A stretch of 64,000 bases of DNA from Panax quinquefolius (taxonomy: Eukaryota > Streptophyta > Magnoliopsida > Apiales > Araliaceae), in NCBI GenBank assembly GCA_020205615.1, contig CM035168.1, forward strand, positions 125,622,795 through 125,686,794, in the 5' to 3' direction. This document shows positions 46,299-55,749 of this stretch, piece after piece. The position numbers were made by a program, and so were the translations under genes. Every line of letters starts with the position of its first letter. The stretch's first letter is position 1. The notes below the pieces were generated by a model, which saw only the letters and a list, made by a program, of their open reading frames with translations, was not told the DNA's origin and made no database searches.

Positions 46299-46886
46299 CT
46301 ATTTTTTCCTCCACGTTTTCTGATCAGGTGGTGGTAAGACTAGTTTGAATGACTTTGTAGCAATGTTAGCAAAACGTGGTGAAAGTTTAGAGAAAATAGT
46401 GGCATCATGAAGTCTGTCAAGAAGGTCCTTTTTATTCGGGATTGGATATCTAATCCATTGAAGGGCTTCATTAAGCGGTTTATAATTAATAACGAGTCTA
46501 GGAGTTCCTCGTTCAATTTCTGAATTTTTATTGACATAAAAAGCTGTACAACTCCAGGGAGAAGTACTAGGTTTTATCAATTTTTTCTGTTTAAGGGACT
46601 CAATTTCAGTTTTACAAAGAAGTAAATATTCCTTTTTCATTTGGCTAGGTCGAGACTTAGTAGGAATATTTTTCTCATTGTAATTAGGGACATAAGGAAG
46701 AGAAATAATATGCTTCTTCCTGTTCCAGAAAGCATTTGGAACATCACTACAGATTTCAGTTTGAAGAGTCTTATAGATCAATTTTATCTTGTCCTGTAAA
46801 GAAGGTTGTAAAATTCTCTGTTCTGTAGTAAGAAATTTTATTTCTTTTTGAATAAAATTAATCTGCTTTTCTTTAGAATAAATCAT
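46299..46886 (-). pseudogene. Pararetroviral reverse transcriptase, N-terminal part only
   Basis: A 195-codon frame contains KSRPSQMKKEYLLLCKTEIE, KLIKPSTSPWSCTAFYV and RLVINYKPLNEAL, the fingers motifs of caulimovirid RT. After IFSKL the normal palm motif is replaced (SPRFANIATKSFK) and the sequence ends without the catalytic YxDD box. It is therefore truncated and inactive. Confidence 0.85.
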
Positions 46887-46925
46887 GTGTTTAACTTGAT
46901 TTAACTCTTTTGTATACTGATTACA

Positions 46926-47384
46926 TTATGAATTCAAAACAATATATCTGTTGTTAAGAGTGGTATGAATTCCTAAAGTGTCAATTTTAGAAATAGGCAT
47001 TAAAAGGCATAGGAAAGGGGTGCCTAATATGATACTTTGATTCATATTACGGATAAGGACAAAAGAAGTAGGTAAACAAAGACCTTGATTACAGATTAAG
47101 GCTTCAGGTATCTTGTATTTAATATTCATGGTGTTTCCACTTGCACTAGTTAAAGATTGAGTGGTCTTCTGGAAGTATTTAGTAGGGATTAGCCCTTCCT
47201 GAATACAATTCATGTCAGCACCACTATCTACAAGGGCAATGGCATCTTTAATAATAAAATCCGGTTTAATAACAAAAGTAATTCTGATATACCATTTTTG
47301 GAAGACTACTTGATTCATAAGCATTAGATATTGTTCGTAAGATTCTAATTTATCAAAAGATTCATCTTTTAGAGGATTACTCAT
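46926..47384 (-). pseudogene. Pararetroviral aspartic protease domain
   Basis: A 152-codon frame has the retropepsin signature ALVDSGADMNCI (catalytic Asp in D-S-G) at about residues 51-62 and a second conserved IILGTPFL motif at about 113-120. In caulimovirids this domain heads the protease-RT-RNase H polyprotein and matures the polyprotein and coat. Here it stops at 46926, and the RT-containing frame resumes at 46886, so the polyprotein is split. Confidence 0.8.
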
Positions 47385-47853
47385 TATTATCCTGCTTATG
47401 AATTAATTGGTCTTTAATATTTTTCAAGTCTTGAAAAATAATAACATTAGTATTCTGTAATTGCTTTATTTCGGATTTCAGAATATTAATATCATTCTTA
47501 AGATCCTGAATAGTAGTAGGTTTTTCAGTAGTAGAAACATTTTGAACTCGTTTCATGACTTCCCTCATGCTATAATGTTCTGTGGGAAGAATTTCTTCTG
47601 TTTTTTGACTTTTATAACAGGTTTCTAAAAACTTTAATTTAATTTTTGGATCTTTGATTTGTTCTGCTAAGTCGAGAAGGGACTTTTGGTTTTCTGTTAA
47701 GACATTGATACTGGGTCCTCCAATATCTAAACCATTCATTTCAACAATGGCTTTCCAATAGTCAGCTTCAATGGTTGTATTATTTTTAATAGTACAAGCT
47801 TGACATTGATCCTTAACAGACTCATTATCAGATTCAGAATAGATTTCTGCCAA
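47377..47853 (-). pseudogene. Pararetroviral frame downstream of the coat zinc knuckle
   Basis: An uninterrupted 158-codon frame begins 25 bases after the coat-region stop. Near its middle is SINVLTENQKSLLDLAEQIKD, which resembles the C-terminal extension of caulimovirid coat proteins after the zinc knuckle. Its C-terminal third, DLKNDINILKSEIKQLQN, is a likely coiled coil. It was probably continuous with the coat frame in the ancestor. Its end overlaps the start of the protease frame by 8 bases. Confidence 0.65.
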
Positions 47854-47878
47854 GTCTTCATCTGCACTTGATTACGAA

Positions 47879-49100
47879 TCAATCTTTGGATAAACAATTA
47901 AGAATTTTTTGTTGAATGTCTTCATCAAGGGACATTTCATTTAGTTTCTGTTTTAATTTTGATTTACATTTATTAGCAAAATGTCCTGGTTTACCACATT
48001 TATAACACTGGACTTTAGATTTGTCCTTTTTACTATGGGTCCTTCTTTTCTTAGGGGTTTTTTCAGGGGTTTTGTTCTTAGATCTCTTAGAAGAACGTCT
48101 TCGGTAAGGTTTAGAGTGTTTTGAACTCTGTTGTTTTTTAGCCTTATTAGGATACTGTAATTTTGTATCATAAGAGAATTGGTCACAAAATTCTCCTATC
48201 TCATGTCTTTTAGTGAGATTCTGTTGTTTCATTAATTGTTAGAGTTTCATATCATTACATAATGATAATCCTTCTTCAATAATTACTGAAATAAGATGGC
48301 CATAGGAATACTGATCGTAAGGGATACTCATGCGATTATGTTTATCTCTTAATTTTTTACGGACTTTTTCAGCAAAGAAGGTAGGGAGACCATCAATAAA
48401 TTTGGCCTTCCAATGCTCACTGTTAGCATCTGACCTTTGCATGACTTTCATGAGAAAGACATCCTTATACCATCTAAAATGGGTTAAGGAGGGGCAACGA
48501 AGGTTCGGTAAAAGTTCTCTACTTATCAAGATTCATAAGTCCCGGTCCAACAAAATGGTGGAGGACGAAATTGAACTAAAGTGTAACAAGCGTCTTCTTT
48601 TACGGTTAGAAGTCTAATAATGAGGATCAATTTCTTCTTTGTAGAGCTCAAGAACTTCATTATCTGCTTATCATTTAACATATTATCCCACCATCCTTTA
48701 AGAATGCCAAAGGAAGCCATTAACTAAAAAAAGCGGCAGATCTGGTGATCGATATTATCATTACATTTTGCAAATCGTTGCATACATCATTATATGATGG
48801 ATGGTTTCGAATATTTGATATTCTGTTTTACCATCAATATTCCATTCATAGATGGTTTTTCCATGATAGGATTTTTGAGAATGAAGAAAATCTTCTTCAT
48901 ACAGAATATCTTAAGGAGTAGGTCTAGGGTAATAATACCTACTGGGTCCAGATAAAGCCATACGGTTTATGGGTTTTTTACTGTAAGTAGTTTTATTAAT
49001 ATTTTGAATTTCTTGAAAATTATTCTGGATTTCTAAAATATTAATGGGAGAAAAAGAATCAGAATCTTCTTCATTATCAGTATTATCATTACTGGTTTGT
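47879..49100 (-). pseudogene. Pararetroviral coat-protein region, broken
   Basis: In minus-strand order: an acidic N-terminal part near 49060-49100 (DNTDNEEDSDSFSPINILE); an SGPSRYYYPRPTP segment with an in-frame stop directly after it (about 48915); DGKTEYQIFETIHHMMYATI; KGWWDNMLNDKQ (about 48675-48700); FIDGLPTFFAEKVRKKLR (about 48350-48410); and a basic region followed by the zinc knuckle CYKCGKPGHFANKC (about 47975-48016). Frames change near 48530 and 48235. The CCHC knuckle and basic stretch are the RNA-binding part of caulimovirid coat proteins. Not functional as it stands. Confidence 0.8.
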
Positions 49101-49201
49101 AATAGGAGTCTAATTCTCTAGAGTCACAATTCTAAAGCAGTCATGCGGACTAAAATGAAGTGAAAACTTTCAGTGGGTTGTCAACTGTTATAGGAGTCTA
49201 A

Positions 49202-49372
49202 GTTCAGGCAGATTGTGTATCTCAACGTGCATTGGATGCTGGAAAGTACATTTATATATGGGAACAAGACTTGAAGGGAGAGAAGACCTTTATGCAAGTA
49301 AAGAGGTCTCAAAATATAATAGGTAATGAAAGTTCTTTAGCAAGACATGTCTATTGTAAACTTTATGTAAAA
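49202..49372 (+). other. Unassigned exon-like open frame
   Basis: A possible acceptor (AGTTCAG at 49201-49207) is followed by an open frame ending at TAA, reading ADCVSQRALDAGKYIYIWEQ then DLKGEKTFMQVKRSQNIIGN. The composition looks protein-like rather than AT-rich noise, but I do not recognise the family. It could be a terminal exon, a pseudogene fragment or chance. Confidence 0.25.
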
Positions 49373-49864
49373 TAAATGGTAATCCAGGGCATGATACTTC
49401 CAGCACAAGTTGATAGATTCAAACCATTTCATTTAGCCTTTCCTACAACAAATCGAAATAAACCTCTCTTTCACTCTCTCTCTCTCTCACTCTCTTTATA
49501 CATGCATACAACCAAACAAACAAAAACATTTTCTATCAAATAGGAGTAACTAATAATCACCCTTATTTGACACCTATGTGACTTCCCTGCAATTCATATT
49601 CTGATTTAACAGGCAAGCTGGGGCCAACAATATAAGCAATAACCAGCTCTATCATAAATTGTATAACATCTCATTCAATCCTGACATAATCTTTGAACAT
49701 AAACCTCAGAGGCTCAGATGACAAAGCATCACAAATGATACATTCTAGACAATTACTATAAAGATGTAAAAGTTAAATAAACCTAGTTTCAACGAAACAA
49801 TAAACAAAAATAACATTACCTGTATAAAGCACTCCATATCCCATCAAAAGCCCTTGGTTCTGCA
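49373..49864. other. Downstream flank of GDP-L-fucose synthase gene
   Basis: No gene. A (CT)n-like tract lies at about 49464-49496. In minus orientation a CAG|GTAATG donor-like site lies about 45 bases after the stop codon (near 49819), so a 3'-UTR intron is possible. Confidence 0.4.
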
Positions 49865-50960
49865 TCATTGCTTCACATTCTCCAAGTACCATTGATATGT
49901 ATCCACAAGCCCATCCCGAAGAGAAATCTTTGGCACCCAACCCAACCCTGCAAGCTTAGAGCTATCCATAAGCTTCCTTGGGGTACCATCGGGCTTTGAA
50001 CTATCCCAAACAAGATCCCCTTCAAATCCAACAACTTCCCTCACCAACTCGGCAAGCTCCTTAATTGTAACTTCCTTCCCACTGCCCACATTCACATGAT
50101 CCAATCCACTATACTTATCCAACAAAAACACCACCGAATCCGCCAAATCATCAACGTGCAAGAATTCGCGCAATGGGTTACCCGTCCCCCACACCACCAC
50201 CTCCTTATCTCCCCTGACTTTGGCCTCATGAAACCGCCTCATCAATGCAGGCAAAACATGGGAATTCTCGGGGTGAAAATTATCGTTGGGACCATATAAA
50301 TTGGTGGGCATGGCGGAGATAGCGTCCCAATCGTACTGAATCCGATATGCTTGGCACATTTTAATGCCAGCAATTTTGGCGATGGCGTACCATTCGTTGG
50401 TGGGCTCTAATGGACCGGTTAGCAAGGCGTGCTCGGGTATGGGTTGAGGGGCGAATTTGGGGTAAATGCAGGAGGATCCGAGAAATATGAGTTTCTTGAC
50501 GCCGTGCCGGTAAGCTGAATCGATAACATTGGTTTGAATTTGGAGGTTAATGGAGATGAAATCGGCGGGGTAGGTGTTGTTGGCGTGGATTCCACCGACT
50601 TTGGCGGCGGCAAGGATTACATATTGGGGTTTGGAGGCGACGAAGAATGATTCAACGTCTGATTGGCGAGTGAGATCGAGTTCGGAGTGGGCGCGGAAGA
50701 GGATGTTTGTGAAGCCAAGGTGTTGGAGCTTCCGGACAATGGCGGATCCGACCAGGCCCCGATGGCCGGCAACGAAGATCTGGGCGGATTTGTCTAAGGT
50801 GATTGAATCTGTAAAAAAATAGAGGGTTAAAGGTTAGTGCTTTTTCAAATAACAAACATTTTAAATATATCTATGAACAATGAACATATATGGAGAGAGA
50901 GTGAAAGTACAGATCTGAAGCTAAAGAGAAAGTAGAAGTACCAGTGTTTGCGCCTCCCAT
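49865..50960 (-). CDS. GER1: GDP-L-fucose synthase (GDP-4-keto-6-deoxymannose epimerase-reductase), two exons
   Basis: Seen: complement(49865..50808, 50942..50960), a GT-AG intron of 133 bases after a first coding exon of only 19 bases, giving 320 residues (plant homologues are about 310-330). The short-chain dehydrogenase Rossmann motif GHRGLVG is at residues 21-27. The catalytic set is Ser118 (LGSSCIYP), Tyr147 and Lys151 (YAIAK), with the epimerase acid/base pair Cys120 and His190. The spacing equals the bacterial enzyme plus 11. Family knowledge: it converts GDP-4-keto-6-deoxy-D-mannose with NADPH to GDP-L-fucose in the cytosol, supplying fucose for xyloglucan, pectin, arabinogalactan proteins and N-glycans. 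Arabidopsis has GER1 and GER2; the symbol denotes the family, not a proven orthologue. The start codon lies in MGGANTD, upstream of a pyrimidine-rich leader. Confidence 0.95.
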
Positions 50961-50969
50961 CTTCCAAGG

Positions 50970-51020
50970 AGGGAGGAATGGGAAGGAGAGGGAGAGGGAG
51001 AGGGAGAGGAGAGAGGCGAC
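50970..51020 (-). promoter_or_regulatory. Pyrimidine-rich 5' leader (CTCTCC repeats) of GDP-L-fucose synthase
   Basis: On the minus strand a run of CTCTCTCC/CTCCCT repeats sits just upstream of the start codon, like the Y-patch/CT-rich leaders common at plant housekeeping promoters. No convincing TATA box is seen upstream. Confidence 0.5.
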
Positions 51021-51297
51021 ACAGTTAGGTTATGGGTTTCATTTTAACTGTCAAAGCTTACCCTAGATTATCAAGTTCGGTAGGTCAATTGTGTTGTGTT
51101 GGATTGGAGTACAGAGTACTCGTCGTATCTTGGTAGTAATTCTTGTGCTTGTTAAATTTTTTATTTTTATTTTTTTCTTCTCGTTTTTCTTAACGGGTTC
51201 GTATTTTTAATAGAGGTTGATATCTTTTACAATAAAAATTCATAAAAGTCCTATTCACATCATACCTTATTAAAAAAATTAATTGTAAAAATAATAT

Positions 51298-52300
51298 TGT
51301 TAACGCCAAGATCTTTCTCCACGTCCCAATCATTAAGACGCCGTCCCATATCCCGCATGATTCAACAATCAACACTAAAAGCTTGACTTTACCGACCGTC
51401 GAGGATAAATTTCAAGCGTGAGAGTCAAGATCTGAAGCGATCACAAGGTCGACAATGGAGAAAATATTATCTAGTCTTTTGAGAGAGATAGAATAAGAAT
51501 CTATTGAAATGTGTGTTATTTACCCTCTTATGATCTTGGCCCCATGCATACTCCACTCCCTGCTTATCGTACACCCACCACCTCCCGACACTTTTTTCCC
51601 TCACTTCCGGTCACTTCAAATTAAAAGTAAATACCTACTTTCGACACGTCATTATCGTTGTTACCGCCACGGTCATCCGAGTCCCATCCTCATTAATGCC
51701 ACGCAACAAAGTGGCGTATACGATAGTCAATCATCATTTAAGCATAATGATTCTTGGTCAAAGTTGGGTTAAGTGACACCAGATAATGGGCCAATATAAT
51801 GACTAAGCCCAAATAATAGAAATAACCCAAGCGACCGGATCCAACCACGACTTAAAGATAACACGATCCAAAGGAGGAGCCCAATAAGTTCTACCAATAA
51901 GGAAAAGGATTATACTAACATTACCCCCTAGTCTTATATTAAATGGGGTGTTTAATGAAAGACTATAAACGATATAAAGCCCGGGACGTAACCAACTATG
52001 ATAAGTCATAAGAGATCCAAAGTGAAACTTGCAAAGCCCAAATTGTTATCGGTATAGAAGTGAGAAGCCCAATAGACGCAAGCCCACATAGGTGAAGATA
52101 TTTAGGTCTAAAACGGACGAAACCTCTTCCCATTCATCATCATTGCAGTGAATTAAATGTGCCGCCTTTAATTACCGTGCAACCACAAGATATCTGAGGT
52201 AAACTTTACCAATTTCGACGGTTTTACTCGCTAATTTGAAATTTGAACCTTAGAGCTTTCTTCTTCTCTGCAAATTTCTTTCTCTGCTTCACAAAATCTT
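51298..52300 (+). mobile_element. Probable LTR relic of a Tat/Athila-type gypsy or related element
   Basis: Begins TGTTAACGCCAAGATCTTTC, as does the fragment at 23322. It is non-coding up to a gag-like reading region that starts near 52305. The layout, a long leader followed by a plant-transposon-domain protein, fits non-autonomous gypsy-type elements. The LTR end and primer site could not be placed. Confidence 0.4.
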
Positions 52301-52914
52301 AACAATGGTGACCAAAACCTCTAGCCAGAACTCTCCTCTTCGTGCAACTCCTATCAAGATCGCTTTCTCCCAACCTAAACCCTAACCAAGAGGGTTCGAG
52401 TTCCAACCCCAATCAACCACCACGGGGAAAACCCTTCTCGACCTCCTCCTCTCTCGATTTCTTCAAGAATGGGGAAAAATTCCATAATGCCAACATCCGC
52501 TTCCTCGGTACGAGAATCAAATATGCATGCTCGAGGACTCGTTATCGATTCCCGACATATGACGCTGATAAGGGCCCTCGCTCTCTCGAAGAATGTATGC
52601 ACCGGGACCTGGACGGTTGGGTGGTCGCCACGCCTGTCTTTCTTACGGAAAAGGGGGTTCGCTTTACCTCTCCATGTCTTCATCATTACCCTCCTAGGGT
52701 TTATAGGAGTGGGCTTCACCAGCTTAAGGCCCAACTCCTACATCCACATCTTGGCATTTATTGCCTTTTGCCATGAACTAGGGATTACTCCTCCATCGAT
52801 ATCTTCTTCACCCTCTTTTCTCACCAGGTAGGTCTCGAGAACGAGGCTTGAAGTGTTAAGTTAGCAATCTCCTCGACCCAACACACCGGGTTCGAGAGAG
52901 ATCTCGATGAATCT

Positions 52915-55715
52915 TGTAAGACCTCAAATTTTTTTAAATAAAAAGGAATTTCCTTTATTTATTATTTTGAAATAGTAAGGGTTGATTTGATTAATGTGGA
53001 TAGTTAAGGGTTAAATATGCAAATATTTCAAAATAAGCAAGTGGTTATAAAATATTCATTGTTGTCGGGGAATATTCGTTTGGTCGTGGAATATTCGTAC
53101 GGTCGGGAATATTCGTATGACAGCCACAGACCATTCAGGGCCCCATAACTGAAAAAGCGATTGGATGAAGAAAACGACAAATATAAGTTGTTTTAAATAA
53201 CGACGTAGTTGTTACAAGATTATCTTGTTGGAATACCCGGTGGTTAAAACACACTAATAATACGCTGCGTTGTTGAGCAAGAAGCACCCAGTATTGCACC
53301 AATTATTGATTCTTACGTAAGAAGGCACTACTCAATAATGGTTACGATAATTACGCTCAAAGATTTTATTGAGTTAATAATTCTTCGCGTTGATATTTTA
53401 TATTCTTTGTTGTTTCAATAATTGTCATTACACGAGATTTTTCATTATCGAAGCTAATAATTCATATTATCCTCAATAATATTATTAGATAACATTATTG
53501 GCAATGTCTAGAAAGTTACATCTAAGGAGAGGTTTGGTCACCTAATTGCGCACTCAGTAGAAGAAATTCTTATTGGAAAGCCCTCTCTTCCTGGAACCGC
53601 TGAGTTATCAATATTGTGATTCGTAATATTATTTGTGAATAATTAATTATTGATTTATATGATGAGGAAAATATTGATTTTATGTGGATATAGATGGAGA
53701 AAATTTTTACAAATGACAATTGTTGAAAATTAATATTTTATCTTTTACGATAAAATAATTCATTTAAATATATTATTTTAATAATATATTAACGGTGATA
53801 TTTTTACAACGAATGTGGGATATATGAGTATACGAGGAGGAAGAGTATTTTGTTGCAATAAATGTTTAAAACATGTTAAACATGTCGGTGGACCCCATTT
53901 ATTGACTGAAATTTGATTATAGCTTGTAAAATTGCCCGTTTGTGGATTTCGGTCAATTTCTATTTGGAATTTGGAAAAACTTTCTTCTGCAAAGTTGTAG
54001 AGAATTGAATTTCCTATAAAAACTCGCGAGATTCGAATTTTTCTGATGAAAGGGCTATTTATTATGAATTATTGAAGTTTGAAGTTCAAAATAATTAATT
54101 TTTGGAAGTTTAAAATAATTTAAATTACAAAAACGTTTTTCTTACTTTTTGAGAGGTGGGCTACATGTGTGGCTGATGGTTGAGTGTGCGTATGAGGATT
54201 TTGAAAAAATATAATAATATTTAATAAATTTTCTGCTTTTGTGTTCTAAGCAATTTCCTATAAATAGGGTGCTTGGGTTAGAATTGAAAATCACACCGTA
54301 AACTCAAGTTTTCTCTCTATATTATTGAGCGTATTCTTGTGAGTATTTTGAGTATACTTTGAGTATTGCTAGATTGTGCAAGTTCCCTTCAAAGACTATA
54401 CCCCTAGATTCTAGCTAAAAGTCTTGATCTTTCGAGGTAAGGAATATTATTTTTTTCAGAATGATATTATTTCTTCAATATCATTATAATTGAAATGTTG
54501 ATCTGAAGTTTTTATCAAATTTGGAACTTTTTCATGCTGGGGTTCTTATTCATGGGTTACTTATTCATGAGTTACTTATTCACGAGTTACTATTAATGAA
54601 GTTACTTATTCACGAAGTTCTTATTCACGAGTACTATTCATGGTTGCGTGAAGATGTTTTTGTGAAATTTCTATCTTTTGGTGTCGAGTTACTATTCACG
54701 TGTACGACACTTTATTCACGATACTCTGACTATTCACGATACTCTGATCTATTCATATCTAAAATAAAATTTCTTCTTTTCGTCTAAAACATCTATTCGG
54801 ATACTAACTCGATTGATCCATATTTTGATCATTCTTGAATTTTACACCACTATGATTATTTTTGAGGTATTTTTGAGCGTGGATAAAACCAAGTACGAAT
54901 CCTTAATCCTTAATCCTTGTCATTTTGTTTCAATCGGATTCGCTTTAAAAAAATATTTTCATCATCCTCGGTCTTAAATGATGATATTATGGAATATCTT
55001 TGGCCTCAGAAGGTAAAGATGAATGAATTTTTCTTAAGAATATCTTTGGCCTCAGTAGTGCAAAGATGAATGATTTTCAAGAATATCTTTGGCCCGTAGT
55101 CAAAAGATGAACAGTGTTTAAATGAATATGACCCGGTCGATAAATATCTTTGGCACAGAGTGCAAAGATGAATATTTGATTCCAGATGTATATTGATTGA
55201 TGTTACGAGGATAAAAGATAGACGATGAACTTTTAAATTCATACATAAAAGATAGTAGTTTGCATTCTCTACTTAACTCTTCTAATGAATTATTATTTTC
55301 ATTGCGAATATTGATTTAAAATTTGTTGTCTATCAGATTCTATTATATTTTTCCTCGTTGAAGACTAACGATAATTTGTTGTATATTATCTTAGTCATAA
55401 TATTCTTTATGAAAGCTAGTTGAGCTCACCCTTTTCCTTTTGTTCCATTTTTCTCGGGAGGCGAGAATATAAGCGAGTACGAGTTGGGGTATGGAATGAA
55501 GGTTTTAGAAAGGATTGTTTAGTAGTCCTCACCATTTTGTAAAATAATGTATCAATAAATGTGATGAGGATTTATTTGAGTATAGATATTGCCTGTAAGA
55601 TAATATTTGTATTCAAACTCACGCTTTTACTTGTTGTAATAATAAAGTTGTAGTTGTTTCGTATGCATGTATTGACAACTCAAAATAGGTGATGTATACC
55701 TATTTTGGGGCGCCA
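52915..55715 (+). repeat. 5' LTR of the chromovirus (2.8 kb)
   Basis: It contains a TATAAATA box at 54259-54266, a TTACTTATTCACGAG minisatellite (54530-54740) and tandem AATATCTTTGG...CAAAGATGAAT units (54985-55170). The 3' end GGGGCGCCA is shorter than that of the other LTR. Confidence 0.92.
54259..54266 (+). promoter_or_regulatory. TATA box in chromovirus 5' LTR
   Basis: TATAAATA followed by GGGTGCTTGGG. The 3' LTR equivalent is at 61815-61822. Confidence 0.6.
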
Positions 55716-55740
55716 TGATTAGTATCGAGCTTAGGATATG
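55716..55740 (+). other. Degenerate tRNA-Met primer-binding site
   Basis: TGATTAGTATCGAGCTTAGG corresponds to the usual TTGGTATCAGAGCTTAGG, with one substitution and the CAG reduced to CG. Confidence 0.65.
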
Positions 55741-55749
55741 ATCTCTGGC

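Larger units (their letters stand above)
46290..49100 (-). mobile_element. Endogenous pararetrovirus (Caulimoviridae) fragment
   Basis: Read on the minus strand, the order is coat/gag-like protein with a CCHC zinc knuckle, a short downstream frame, aspartic protease and the N-terminal half of reverse transcriptase, which is the order of caulimovirid coat and polymerase genes. There are no LTRs and no integrase, and coat segments such as KGWWDNMLNDKQ are typical of plant pararetroviruses. It is broken by stops and frame changes and truncated inside RT (no catalytic YxDD, no RNase H). No movement-protein region is recognisable. It is a defective relic integrated between the small MITE and the GDP-L-fucose synthase gene. 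The genus is not resolved. Confidence 0.85.

Noticed and set aside
52375..52734. A 119-codon minus-strand open frame.
   Set aside because: It lies opposite the plus-strand gag-like region, whose domain similarity (FALPLHVF, CHELGITPP) is recognisable. The minus frame has none.
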